DNA of 64,000 nucleotides from Paeniroseomonas aquatica (lineage in GTDB: Bacteria; Pseudomonadota; Alphaproteobacteria; Acetobacterales; Acetobacteraceae). A program made the position numbers and the translations under genes. Within the stretch, counting starts at the first letter, position 1. Every line of letters starts with the position of its first letter. Where the stretch lies: positions 1 to 64,000 of the forward strand of contig NZ_JAUFPN010000184.1 in NCBI RefSeq assembly GCF_030409335.1, in the 5' to 3' direction. Below, in pieces: positions 48,028 through 57,401 of this stretch. Under the pieces are notes generated by a model. That model made no database searches. It was not told the DNA's origin and saw only the letters and a list, made by a program, of their open reading frames with translations.

Positions 48028-50526
48028 TCAGGCGATGAGCTTCGAGCGGCGCTGCTGGCGCAGCACGTCCTCGATCCAGCGATCGAGGCGGGTGGTCTCG
48101 GCCTCGGCCTCGGCGCGCTCGGGATAGGCGCGTTCGAAGCGCAAGGCCAGCCAGCGCCAGGCGACCAGGCGCTTGTGGACCTTCTCGGCCCGCTCCAGCT
48201 CCTCCCGCGCGGCGCGCTCGGGCGCCGGCAGGCGGCCGGCCATCGGCGGCGGGACGGGGCGGCCGGCGCCATGCTCGATGGCCCAGCGGGCGAGGCGGGA
48301 GACGCCGTTGTCCCGCTCGTCGACCGGGCACAGCGCGTAGGTCCAGCGGTCCAGCAGGGTCAGGCCGGCGACGCCATCCACCGCGGTGGCGACGGCCATC
48401 GCCTGGGTCATGTCGGCCAGGCGGTAGTTCGGGTCGTCGGTGCGGAGCACGGCGCGCTTGATGCGGGCCAGCACGCCGAACAGGCTGTCCGAGTTGATCT
48501 CGGCGGCGACGGCGGCGACGATGTCGGCATCCGGCTGCACCTGCGGGCGGAGGTCCTCCGGCACGCCGGGCGCGGCGTTCAGCATCAGCCGGATGAAATC
48601 CGGGCTGCCGCCGCCGGCGAGCACGCTGACGACACCTTCCTCGTGCTGGCCGAAGCGCCCGGCCCGGCCGCCGATCTGCTTCACCTCCTGGCTGTTCAGC
48701 TCGCGCCGGCTCTCGCCGTCGAACTTCCGGAGCGTCGAGAAGACGACCCGGCGGATCGGCAGGTTGAGGCCCATGCCGATGGCATCGGTCGCCACGATCA
48801 CGTCGGCGTCGCCGTTGCGGAAGCGGGCGGCCTCGGCGCGGCGGACCTCGGGGCTGAGCGCGCCATAGACCACCGCCACGCGCTTGCCGCGCTTGACCAG
48901 CTCGGCGCGCAGGTCGAGCACGTCGCGGCGGGAGAAGGCGACCAAGGCATCGCCGGTGCGAAGGTCACCGAGGCCGACCGGGGCGCGGGCGGCGGTCAGC
49001 GGGTTCTTCCGCTCCAGCTTCACCTCGTCCATGTCGTCGTCGCAAAGGCGCGCGATGCGGCGGACCAGCGTCGCGCATTCCGGGGCGCCAAGGACGAAGA
49101 CCTCGCGCGCCGGGGCGCCCATGATGGCGGCGGTCCAGGCGGCGCCGCGGTCGCGGTCGCCGAGCATCTGCGCCTCGTCGATCATCGCCACGTCCACCGG
49201 GTTGTGGAAGGGGCACATCTCGACCGTCGCGGCCAGGTGGCGGCTGCCGGGGACCGGCATGCGCTCCTCCCCGGTCGAGAGCGAGGCGGCGACGCCGCGG
49301 CTGGCCAGCGCCTCGCGGAATTCGTGCGCCAGCAGCCGCAGCGGGGCAAGCGCCATGCCGCTGTCGGAGGTGGCGAGGCGGTCGAGCGCGGTGTGGCTCT
49401 TGCCGGAATTGGTCGGGCCGGTGACCAGGGTGATGCGGCGGTTGAGCGCGCGGGCGGTGGCGAAGTGGCCGGCGTAGCGGTCGAGCGCCGCCACCCGGGC
49501 GACGGCGGCATTGGCGCCGCGGCCGAGCTTCAGCGCCGGGGCTGCCGGGTTGCCGGGGCGCTTCCTGGTCTCGCGGGTGTCGGTCTCGCGCCAGGCCGGG
49601 ATATTGGCCCGCAGCGCGGTGATCTCGCTGGGGTCGAATTCCCACTTCTCCTGGCCGTTGCCGCGGGCCGGGATGCGCCGGGCGACGGGGATGAGCCCGC
49701 CGCCGATCCATTTCAGCACTTCCTTGTCGGTGGCCCCGAGCAGGCCGGGCAGCGCGCGGAAGTCGACCAGGCTCCGCTCCCAGTCGCGCAGCCGCTGCAC
49801 CTCCTCGCGGCGCTTGGCGCGCGAGGCGGCCTCGGCGTCGCGGGCGTCGCGGCGGCGGCGGGCCTCGATGGCGCCCATCCGGTCGAGGAAATCGACCTCG
49901 GCGTCGCCGGCCAGGCCGAAGCCGGCGGCGACGTCGCGGGCCAGGGCGGCATGGCGGTCGGCCGAGAGGGCGCTGCCGTTGGCCTCCAGCATCTCCGCGG
50001 CGATCGCCTCGAGCGCCGCTTCCGGCGTCGGGCCCAGCCCGCGCAGCCGGCTAGCGACGGCGGCATCGAGGGCCTCGACCAGGGTGGTGTCGTCCGGCTC
50101 CAGCACGGCGATGGCGGCGGCGGCGGCCTCGGTCTCGTTGCGGCGGACCCAGATCCGGCCGGCGCGGTTGGCGAGGTCGTTCAGCCGGGAGACCCAGCCG
50201 CGGCGGCGGGTCTCGATCAGCGCGGCGCGGATGGTCATGGCATCGGCCGGCATGCGGCGCTCGACGCGGCGGATCAGCGCCGGCATCTCCCGCGCCTCCA
50301 CCGGGATGCCGGAGGCGAGGATGGCGGCCTCCGCCGGGGACACCCCGAGCAGGGGCACCGGGGCGGGGTCACCGGGAGCGGCGGCGGGAGCCGCGGCGGC
50401 CATCCGGGGGCGGGCGGGGCGGCGGGTGGGGCGTGTCTCGCGGTCCTGGCTATCGGCCGGGCCAGCGGCTGCACCATCGTATTCGGTCAAATCGGAAACT
50501 CCGCGACCGCGGAGGGGGTCGCGCAA
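48028..50526 (-). CDS. SUV3-like superfamily 2 RNA helicase
   Basis: 832 aa. The first 340 or so residues are alphaproteobacteria-specific, rich in Ala/Arg. The helicase core has Walker A LVTGPTNSGKSHTALD, the motif II variant MIDEAQMLGD, SRRDVLDLRAEL, and VATDAIGMGLNLPIRRVVF with QIGGRAGRFG as motif VI, the pattern of mitochondrial SUV3. Putative 3' to 5' RNA helicase in RNA turnover. The start is uncertain: TTG at 50526 or a TTG 12 codons later. Confidence 0.9.
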   Translation of the reverse strand: MRDPLRGRGVSDLTEYDGAAAGPADSQDRETRPTRRPARPRMAAAAPAAAPGDPAPVPLLGVSPAEAAILASGIPVEAREMPALIRRVERRMPADAMTIRAALIETRRRGWVSRLNDLANRAGRIWVRRNETEAAAAAIAVLEPDDTTLVEALDAAVASRLRGLGPTPEAALEAIAAEMLEANGSALSADRHAALARDVAAGFGLAGDAEVDFLDRMGAIEARRRRDARDAEAASRAKRREEVQRLRDWERSLVDFRALPGLLGATDKEVLKWIGGGLIPVARRIPARGNGQEKWEFDPSEITALRANIPAWRETDTRETRKRPGNPAAPALKLGRGANAAVARVAALDRYAGHFATARALNRRITLVTGPTNSGKSHTALDRLATSDSGMALAPLRLLAHEFREALASRGVAASLSTGEERMPVPGSRHLAATVEMCPFHNPVDVAMIDEAQMLGDRDRGAAWTAAIMGAPAREVFVLGAPECATLVRRIARLCDDDMDEVKLERKNPLTAARAPVGLGDLRTGDALVAFSRRDVLDLRAELVKRGKRVAVVYGALSPEVRRAEAARFRNGDADVIVATDAIGMGLNLPIRRVVFSTLRKFDGESRRELNSQEVKQIGGRAGRFGQHEEGVVSVLAGGGSPDFIRLMLNAAPGVPEDLRPQVQPDADIVAAVAAEINSDSLFGVLARIKRAVLRTDDPNYRLADMTQAMAVATAVDGVAGLTLLDRWTYALCPVDERDNGVSRLARWAIEHGAGRPVPPPMAGRLPAPERAAREELERAEKVHKRLVAWRWLALRFERAYPERAEAEAETTRLDRWIEDVLRQQRRSKLIA

Positions 50527-50729
50527 AAGAACAAAGCCGGGGATCGGACCTGCTGGCGCCCTTCTAGGCGCAACCGGGGCATTTTGGCACCCCGTTCGGT
50601 CGCATGCCTCATATGGGGGCAGACCGCGGCTTTTCCAAGGCGCAGGGACGGCGCCGGCCGGTTGCCACCCATCCGGGGCCGGGCCATCGTGGCGGGAATG
50701 GATAGCAAGCGAACGATGGGCCGGCAGCC

Positions 50730-51662
50730 TTGAGTCCCTCCCCCGCGACCGGCGAGGCCAGCCGGGCCGCGCAGCAGGCGGCGGCGACGCAGAAGCTGGC
50801 GGCGGCGCACAACATCCCGCTCGGCATCCTCTCGATCTGCCTCGCCGGGCTGCTCTTCCCGGTCATGGGCGGCTTCGCCAAGATCCTCGGCACCGAGTAC
50901 TCCTCGCTGCAGGTCTCCTGGGCCCGGGCCTTCGGCCATATCCTGTTCATGCTGGCGGCCTTCCTGCCGCGGCACGGCCTCGGGATGCTGCGGGCCCGGC
51001 GGCCGGGGCTGCAGCTGCTGCGGTCCTGCGGGCTCTTCACCTCCAACCTCTGCCACTTCTACGCCATCACCTTCATCCCCATCGCCAAGGCGGCGGCGAT
51101 CAGCCTCACCGCGCCGCTCATCGTCGCGCTGCTCGCCTGGCCGATGCTGGGGGAGCGGACGACGCCGGTGCGGCTGGCGGCGCTGGGGCTCGGCTTCGCC
51201 GGGGTGCTGGTGGTGATCCGCCCGGGGGGCGAGGTCTTCCACTGGGCCTCGCTGCTCGTCCTGCTGAGCGCGGCCAGCTACGCGATGTACCAGATCCTGA
51301 CCCGCAAGGTGGCGGGCATCGATTCGGCCGAGACCTCGGCGATCTACAGCAGCGTCATCGGCGCCTTCGGCATGCTGCTGGTGGTGCCCTTCGTCTGGCG
51401 CACGCCGGAGAGCTGGGCGCATGTCGGCATGTTCGCCGGCATGGGCGTGCTGGGGGCGATGGGGCACTACTGCGTGGCCCGGGCGCTGGGCTATGCGCCG
51501 GCCAACATCGTCTCGCCCTTCCAGTACTTCCAGCTGCTGGGCTCGGTCGCGGTGGGCTGGCTGTTCTTCGGCGACTGGCCGGATGCCGGCACCTGGATCG
51601 GCGGCGCGGTGATCGTGGCGGCGGGGCTCTGGCTCGGCGTCAGCCAGGCGCGGCGGCGGTGA
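50730..51662 (+). CDS. DMT (EamA) family transporter
   Basis: 310 aa with ten helices in two EamA repeats: GILSICLAGLLFPVMGGFAK opens the first, and ASLLVLLSAASYAMYQILTR the second. A 30-residue hydrophilic leader precedes the first helix. The start is a TTG without a strong Shine-Dalgarno and could be later. Drug/metabolite or amino-acid exporter; substrate unknown. The 203-bp gap before it shows no clear signal. Confidence 0.87.
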   Translation: MSPSPATGEASRAAQQAAATQKLAAAHNIPLGILSICLAGLLFPVMGGFAKILGTEYSSLQVSWARAFGHILFMLAAFLPRHGLGMLRARRPGLQLLRSCGLFTSNLCHFYAITFIPIAKAAAISLTAPLIVALLAWPMLGERTTPVRLAALGLGFAGVLVVIRPGGEVFHWASLLVLLSAASYAMYQILTRKVAGIDSAETSAIYSSVIGAFGMLLVVPFVWRTPESWAHVGMFAGMGVLGAMGHYCVARALGYAPANIVSPFQYFQLLGSVAVGWLFFGDWPDAGTWIGGAVIVAAGLWLGVSQARRR

Positions 51663-51687
51663 CGCCGCCGGCCGCCCGGCCGGGACG

Positions 51688-51909
51688 CTACTGGTCGTAG
51701 CCGTTGCGGCGGCTGTAGAGCAGCAGGCCGACCAACGCCGCCGTCAGCCCGAGGGTGAAGACGCCGCCGAGCAGCAGGGCGGCGATGCCATGCCCGCTCA
51801 TCTCGGTGTCGCCGACCGCAGTCCAGCCGGCCCAGGCGGCATGGATGGCCAGCCCGAGCAGCAGCAGCCCCGGCAGCACCCAGAGACCGAGCTTCAACGC
51901 GTATCTCAC
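51688..51909 (-). CDS. Small two-helix membrane protein
   Basis: 73 aa with two hydrophobic helices (LWVLPGLLLLGLAIHAAWAG; IAALLLGGVFTLGLTAALVG) and a short charged C-terminus. GGAAGGGTCGCC precedes the ATG. It lies convergent with the DMT gene and downstream of the sensor kinase gene in reverse order. No family recognised. Confidence 0.6.
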   Translation of the reverse strand: MRYALKLGLWVLPGLLLLGLAIHAAWAGWTAVGDTEMSGHGIAALLLGGVFTLGLTAALVGLLLYSRRNGYDQ

Positions 51910-51978
51910 GGCGACCCTTCCCCCTTGGCGTCGCTCCCGAGAATGGGCGCCCGGGGGCCGCGGTCCAAGGGCGGGCGG

Positions 51979-54288
51979 CTATTCCGCCGCGGCCGGCTGC
52001 AGCGACCGCGCCAGGATGGCGGCCAGGGTGTTCTGCAATTCCCAGGCCCGCAGCGGCTTCTCGACATGCGCATCCATGCCGGCCGCCAGGCAGGCGGCGA
52101 TCTCGGCCGGGGTGGCGCTGGCGGTGACCGCCAGGATGGGCACCCGGCCGCGCGGCCCAGGCGCGGCGCGGATCCGGCGGGCGGCGGTCAGCCCATCCAT
52201 GACCGGCATGTGGACGTCGAGCAGCACCGCGTCCCAGTCCCCGGCCAGCGCCGCCGCCACCGCCTGGGCGCCGTCGGCGACCACCTCCACCGCATGGCCG
52301 GCGCCGGTCAGCAGGGCGCGGGCGACCTCGCGGTTGACCAGCACGTCATCGGCCAGCAGCAGCCGCAGCGGCTGACCGAGCGGCAGGAGCGGGCGCGGGC
52401 CGGAGTCCGGCTCGGCGCCGGGAGGGGCAGGCGGCAGCGGCAGCTCGACCCAGAAAAGGCTGCCCCGGCCGGGCTCGCTCTCGACCCCGATCGCGCCGCC
52501 CATCAGGCCGACCAGCCGGGCGGTGATGGCGAGGCCGAGTCCGCTGCCCTCGGCCTGGGCGGCGCCGGGCAGGCGCATGAATTCCTGGAACAGCTGGGCC
52601 CGCTCGGCCTCGTCCATGCCCGGGCCGGTGTCGCTGACCTCGAAGCGGGTGGCACCGGCCGCGCCGGGCCGGATGCGCAGCACCACCTCGCCGCGGGGGG
52701 TGAATTTCACCGCATTGGCCAGCAGGTTGAGCAGGATCTGGCGCAGCCGCAGCGCATCGGCGGCGACCCAGCCTGCCGCGCCGGGCGCCAGCTCGACGCC
52801 GAAGCGGAGGCCCTTGCCGGCGGCGGTGGGGCGGATCAGCGCGGCGCAGGCCTCGGCCAGGCCGGCCAGGCGGACCGGCGCCGGCACCAGCCTGACCTTG
52901 CCCGCCTCGATGGCGGCGAGGTCGAGCAGCTCCCGGATCATCGCCATGAGGTGCTCGCCGCTGGCGGTGATCTGCTCGGCGCAGCGCCGCTGCATCGGGC
53001 TGAGCGCGGGGTCGGCGACGAGCAGCTGGGCATGGCCGAAGATGCCGTTCAGCGGGGTGCGCAGCTCATGGCTCAGCATCCCGACGAAGCGGGTCTTGGC
53101 GGCGCTGGCGGCGACGGCGACGTCCCGGGCGGCGGCGAGGGCCTCCGCCAGCTCCGCCAGCTCGGCATGCTTGGCCTCCAGCTCCGCCCGATGCGCGGCG
53201 AGGCGGGCGGCCATGCCGTTCACCTCCCCGGCCAGGGCGCCGAGCTCGCCGCCGAGCGGGCCGATGCTGGCCCGGGCGGCGAGGTCGCCCCGGGCGATGC
53301 GGCGGACCGCCCTGGCGAAGCGGGCCATCGGCCGCAGCACCATCCAGTGGCCGGCGGCCAGCGCCAGCAGCAGCGCCAGCAGCGCCGCGCCGCCGGAGAG
53401 CAGCAGGACCTGGCGCTGCAGCGCCCGCACCGGCGCCAGCAGCCCGACCGGATCCCGCCCGACCAGCACCACGGCGCGGGTGCCGGGGATGGGGGCGAAG
53501 CCGAAGACGCGGGGGATGCCGAGCAGGCCGGTGCCGCTGGCATGGCCCGCGCCGCCCTGCAGCGCGACGGCGAGGGCGGTGCCCTGCAGGCTGCGGCCGA
53601 TCATCTCGGGGGCGCTGGGATAGCGGGCCACCACGGCACCGCCGGCATCGGCGAGCAGCATCACGTCGGCGCCGTCCGGCACCTGCGGCCGGGCGAGGTC
53701 GCCGAGCTGGGCAAGGTCGAGGCCGGCCACGACCAGCCGGCGGACGCCGCCATCGGCGCCGAGGATCGGCTGCACCGCCATGACCATGGGCCGCGGCACC
53801 AGCCCGCCGGCGACCAGGTCGGACAGGACGAAGCCGCGGCTGGCGAGGGCGGTGCGGAACCAGGGCTGATCGGCGAGGCCGGCGCCGCCGGCCGCCGCCG
53901 GCTGGACGGTGCAGACCGGCTTGCCGTCCGCGCCGTAGACGCCGAGGGCCTGCTGCCAGGCGGCATGGCCGCCGAGGCTGGCCAGCACCGGCCGGCACTC
54001 CTCCGGCGTCCCGTCGCGCAGCGCCGGCAGCCTGGCGATGGCGGCGAGGAAGGTCTGGGCCTGACCGATGAGCGCGGCCTGCTCGCGGGCGGTGTTGCGG
54101 GCGAGGCCGGCCAGCGCCTCGCCGGCCTCCTCCAGGCGGTCCTCGGCGGTGCGCCGCTGTTCCCAGAGCGTCAGCAGCGCGGGCGGCAGCACCGCCAGCA
54201 GCACCAGCGCCAGGAGCCGGAGCCTCCAGCTGCCGAGGCGGCGCGCCCAGCCACCCGGCCGGCGAGGAAGGAGAGATCCAGGACGCAC
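51979..54288 (-). CDS. Hybrid sensor histidine kinase with periplasmic CACHE-like domain
   Basis: 769 aa from a GTG. Membrane helix at 22-41, a periplasmic double-CACHE-like sensor to about 290 (DQPWFRTALASRG, FVLSDLVAGGL), second helix 294-315, then HAMP. HisKA has the phospho-acceptor H407 in LSHELRTPLNG. HATPase_c follows with NAVKFTPRG, DTGPGM and GSGLGLAI. A receiver domain near the end has D691 in LLDVHMPVMDG and K in VEKPL. No output regulator is adjacent. Confidence 0.93.
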   Translation of the reverse strand: MRPGSLLPRRPGGWARRLGSWRLRLLALVLLAVLPPALLTLWEQRRTAEDRLEEAGEALAGLARNTAREQAALIGQAQTFLAAIARLPALRDGTPEECRPVLASLGGHAAWQQALGVYGADGKPVCTVQPAAAGGAGLADQPWFRTALASRGFVLSDLVAGGLVPRPMVMAVQPILGADGGVRRLVVAGLDLAQLGDLARPQVPDGADVMLLADAGGAVVARYPSAPEMIGRSLQGTALAVALQGGAGHASGTGLLGIPRVFGFAPIPGTRAVVLVGRDPVGLLAPVRALQRQVLLLSGGAALLALLLALAAGHWMVLRPMARFARAVRRIARGDLAARASIGPLGGELGALAGEVNGMAARLAAHRAELEAKHAELAELAEALAAARDVAVAASAAKTRFVGMLSHELRTPLNGIFGHAQLLVADPALSPMQRRCAEQITASGEHLMAMIRELLDLAAIEAGKVRLVPAPVRLAGLAEACAALIRPTAAGKGLRFGVELAPGAAGWVAADALRLRQILLNLLANAVKFTPRGEVVLRIRPGAAGATRFEVSDTGPGMDEAERAQLFQEFMRLPGAAQAEGSGLGLAITARLVGLMGGAIGVESEPGRGSLFWVELPLPPAPPGAEPDSGPRPLLPLGQPLRLLLADDVLVNREVARALLTGAGHAVEVVADGAQAVAAALAGDWDAVLLDVHMPVMDGLTAARRIRAAPGPRGRVPILAVTASATPAEIAACLAAGMDAHVEKPLRAWELQNTLAAILARSLQPAAAE

Positions 54289-54328
54289 GCCTCACACCTC
54301 ATGAGTGGGCCGATGGGCCTGAGGCGGA

Positions 54329-54356
54329 ATGATACGACACTTCCGCGTGAGATCAA
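54329..54356 (-). promoter_or_regulatory. Sigma-70-like promoter of the histidine kinase gene
   Basis: On the minus strand TTGATC (54351-54356) and TATCAT (54329-54334) are 16 bp apart, in a distinctly AT-rich stretch (54325-54400) between the divergent... minus-strand kinase gene and the upstream phosphatase gene. Predicted transcript start is about 35 bp before the GTG. The rest of the 249-bp gap shows nothing else. Confidence 0.6.
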
Positions 54357-54537
54357 CCTAAAGTTAAATGATTTTTGAATACTTCACGTTTCGGTAAGCG
54401 GGCCTGGCGGCGATGCCACTCCCGATGGCAGGGCCGGCGCGGCGGGACCGGCCGCCGGCCCGGCATGGCCATGCCCTGGCATACAACCGCTGCCCCATGC
54501 CGATCCAGGGGAATTGCCGTCCGCGGCCCCTGCCCGC

Positions 54538-55251
54538 TCAGGCCTGCAGGAAGGCCAGCCGGTCGGCCTCCAGCACCAGGCAGGTCAGCTCCCGCCCGAA
54601 GACCGCGCCGGTGTCGATGCCGATCCGGTTGGGCCGCAGCACCGGGCCGCGGGTCGGCGAATGGCCATGCACCACCACCACGCCGAACTCCGCCTCCGAG
54701 GTCAGGAAGGGGCCGCGGATGCGGATGAGGTCGTCGGGCGACTGCTCGGCGAGCACCACGCCCGGGCGGATCCCGGCATGGACGAAGAGGTAGCCGCCGA
54801 GGGCATGGGTCAGCGCCAGCCCCTCGACGAAGCGGCGATGCGCGGCGGGGATGGCGGCGGCCCAGCCGGCCGGGTCGCCCTCGGGGTCGATGCCCCAGCT
54901 CGCCAGCGCCTCCCGCCCGCCGTGGAAGCGCCAGTCGGTGACGGCGGCGCGCTCGCCGGCCAGCGCATCCAGCATGGAGCGTTCGTGGTTGCCGATGAGG
55001 TTGACCATCGGCACGCCGGCCACCGGCGGGGCGCCGCAGAGCCGGGCGATGACGCCGGCGCTGTCCGGCCCGCGGTCGATGTAGTCGCCGAGGTGCAGCA
55101 GCAGCGGCGCCGCCACCGGCCGGGCGGCGAGGTCGGCGGCGACCAGCGCGTGCAGGCTGGCCAGCTTGTCGTCGCAGCCGTGGACGTCGCCGATGGCATA
55201 GACGCGGTGGCCCGGCGGCACGGTGGCGGGGGCGGGTTGGAAATCCGGCAT
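54538..55251 (-). CDS. Serine/threonine protein phosphatase-like metallophosphoesterase
   Basis: 237 aa calcineurin-type phosphoesterase. All dinuclear metal motifs are visible: GDVHGCDDKL (about 21-30), GDYIDRGPDS (about 56-65), GNHE (about 90), FVHAGI, and VHGHSPT near the C-terminus. It may act on phosphoproteins, diadenosine tetraphosphate or RNA caps. It starts 6 bp after the ABC receptor gene stop in the same direction. Confidence 0.88.
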   Translation of the reverse strand: MPDFQPAPATVPPGHRVYAIGDVHGCDDKLASLHALVAADLAARPVAAPLLLHLGDYIDRGPDSAGVIARLCGAPPVAGVPMVNLIGNHERSMLDALAGERAAVTDWRFHGGREALASWGIDPEGDPAGWAAAIPAAHRRFVEGLALTHALGGYLFVHAGIRPGVVLAEQSPDDLIRIRGPFLTSEAEFGVVVVHGHSPTRGPVLRPNRIGIDTGAVFGRELTCLVLEADRLAFLQA

Positions 55252-55257
55252 CGGGTC

Positions 55258-56847
55258 CTACTGCTCGGCGCGCCGCAGCCCCATCGCCAGGCTTCGCTCA
55301 TCCATCCGGGCATCGTAGCGCAGCCCGGCCCGGGCCGCCCAGGCGTTGACCAAGTGCAGCAGCGGGATCAGCGCGACCTCCTCGCTGGCGAGATGTACCG
55401 CCTGCCGCAGCACCGCCTCGCGCTCCAGCGGGTCGAGGGTCGCGGTCGCGCGGTCGGTCAGCGCATCCAGCGCCGGGTTGGAGTAGCGCCCGGCATTGGC
55501 CGCGCCGCGCCGTGCGGCCGGGTCGTAGCTGCCGAGCACATTGGCCAGCAGGTAGCTCGCCTCCCCGGTGCTGCTGCCCCAGCCCGCCAGCCGCATGGCA
55601 AATTCCTGGCGGGCGGCGCGGGCGGAGAAGCTGGCCCAGGGCAGCGCCGCGACCTCGGTGCGGATGCCGATGCGGCTCCACATCTGGGCCACCGCCTGGG
55701 CGATCCGGGCATCGTTGGGATAGCGGTCGTTGGGGCTGTGCAGGGTGAGGCGGAAGCCCTCGGGGAAGCCGGCATCGGCCAGCAGCCGGCGGGCGGCGGC
55801 GGGGTCGAAGGGCGGCACCGGGGTGCCGGGGTCGTGGGAATAGACCCCGGGCGGCAGCCATTGCCCGGCCGGCTGGGCGGCGCCCTCCATGACCCGCCCG
55901 GCCAGCGCGGCCCGGTCGATGCCGAGCGAGAGCGCCCGGCGCACCCTCAGGTCCCGGAAGGGGTTCGCGGGCAGCGGCTGGCCGGCATGGTCGGTGACGA
56001 AGGGCAGCGGCCCCTCGTGGGAGAAATCGGGCTGCAGGAAGATCAGCCGCAGCCCCTGGATCTCGAAGACCCCGACCCGGGCATCCTGCTTCAGCCGCGC
56101 CAGGTCGGCCGTGGGCACCTGGTCGATCAGGTCGGCATCGCCGGCCAGCAGCGCGGCGGTGCGGGCGGCGTCGTTGCCGAGGAAGCGGAGGCTGACCCGG
56201 GCCCAGGGCTCGCGCGGGCCGAAGTAGCCGTCGTTGCGGGCCAGCTCGGTGCGGTCGTTGGCGGTGTGCGAGACGAAGCGATAGGGGCCGGTGCCGATGG
56301 CGGCGCGGCCGCTGTTGAACTCCTCGGTCGTCGCGCCCTGGGCGGCATGGCGGGCGATGATGGCGATGTAGCCGAGCTCGGTCGGCAGCAGCGCATGCGG
56401 CTGCCGAGTGTGCAGGCGAAGGGTGAGCGGGTCCACCACCTCCACCTGCGTCACCATGCGCAGGAAGCTGCCGTAGCCGGAGGGGCTGTTCGGCACGTTC
56501 GGCGCGCGGGCGAGCGAGAAGGCGACGTCGTCGGCGGTGAAGGCATGGCCGTCGTGCCAGAGCACGCCGGGGCGGAGGCGGAATTCCCAGACGGTCGGCG
56601 CCACCGCCCGCCAGCGCTCGGCCAGGCCCGGCTGCAGCCGGACCAGCGCGTCGCGCTCCACCAGGCGAGAGAAGACATGCGCGGCGAGCTGCGCGTTCGG
56701 CGCCGCGTTGAAGAAATGCGGATCGACCGAGGTGGCCGGCGCGGCGACACCGATGGTCAGGGCGTCCGGCGCGCGCTGGGCCATGGCGGGAATGGCGAGG
56801 CCGGCCAGCGGGAGCGCCCATAGCAAGGTCCTGGCGAGGGGCGGCAC
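55258..56847 (-). CDS. ABC transporter substrate-binding protein, peptide/nickel type
   Basis: 529 aa from a GTG with GGGAG 8 bp before it. Signal peptide MPPLARTLLWALPLAGLAIP then AMAQ. Family-5 solute-binding features: FRLRPGVLWHDGHAFTADDV early, the GTGPYRF block near 190, and RRALSLGIDRAAL in the second lobe. Periplasmic binding of oligopeptides or other large polar ligands. No permease or ATPase gene is adjacent, so it must use components encoded elsewhere. Confidence 0.9.
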   Translation of the reverse strand: MPPLARTLLWALPLAGLAIPAMAQRAPDALTIGVAAPATSVDPHFFNAAPNAQLAAHVFSRLVERDALVRLQPGLAERWRAVAPTVWEFRLRPGVLWHDGHAFTADDVAFSLARAPNVPNSPSGYGSFLRMVTQVEVVDPLTLRLHTRQPHALLPTELGYIAIIARHAAQGATTEEFNSGRAAIGTGPYRFVSHTANDRTELARNDGYFGPREPWARVSLRFLGNDAARTAALLAGDADLIDQVPTADLARLKQDARVGVFEIQGLRLIFLQPDFSHEGPLPFVTDHAGQPLPANPFRDLRVRRALSLGIDRAALAGRVMEGAAQPAGQWLPPGVYSHDPGTPVPPFDPAAARRLLADAGFPEGFRLTLHSPNDRYPNDARIAQAVAQMWSRIGIRTEVAALPWASFSARAARQEFAMRLAGWGSSTGEASYLLANVLGSYDPAARRGAANAGRYSNPALDALTDRATATLDPLEREAVLRQAVHLASEEVALIPLLHLVNAWAARAGLRYDARMDERSLAMGLRRAEQ

Positions 56848-56939
56848 GTGATTCTCCCGGCTGCGGGGTGAGGTTATGGCCAAGCCGCCCCGGGTATGCC
56901 AGGAATTCGCCCAAGCCAACCGACAAGGGGAAGAAACGC

Positions 56940-57395
56940 ATGCTCGAAATCGAGAACATCGCGGCGCTGCGCGGCCATATCGGCCAGAAGCTGGGCAGCA
57001 GCGACTGGCTGGTGGTCGACCAGAAGATGATCGACCAGTTCGCCGAGGCGACCGGCGACCACCAGTGGATCCATATCGACGTCGAGCGGGCGAAGAAGGA
57101 GATGCCGGGCGGCAAGACCATCGCCCATGGCTACCTGACCCTGTCGCTGCTGCCGAAGCTGAACCAGGGGATCTTCCGGATCAAGCAGCGCAGCCGCGGG
57201 GTGAACTACGGCTCCAACAAGGTGCGCTTCACCGCCCCGGTGCCGGCGGGCGCGCGGGTGCGCGGCCATCTGACGCTGAAGGCGGTCGACCCGATCGAGG
57301 GCGGTGCCCGGCTGACGATGGAAGCAAGCGTGGAGGTCGAGGGCAACAGCCGGCCGGCGCTGGTCGCCGAGACGCTGTCGCTGGTCTACGAGTAG
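56940..57395 (+). CDS. MaoC-like hydratase (NodN-type)
   Basis: 151 aa hot-dog fold hydratase from the ATG at 56940 with AAGGGGAAG upstream. The catalytic region FAEATGDHQWIHIDVERAKK holds the Asp/His pair, followed by IAHGYLTLSLLPKL and the GSNKVRFTAPVPAGARVRG strand. Members hydrate enoyl-CoA thioesters. It ends 6 bp before the lyase gene, so they are probably cotranscribed. Confidence 0.9.
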   Translation: MLEIENIAALRGHIGQKLGSSDWLVVDQKMIDQFAEATGDHQWIHIDVERAKKEMPGGKTIAHGYLTLSLLPKLNQGIFRIKQRSRGVNYGSNKVRFTAPVPAGARVRGHLTLKAVDPIEGGARLTMEASVEVEGNSRPALVAETLSLVYE

Positions 57396-57401
57396 CCGCG
57401 C

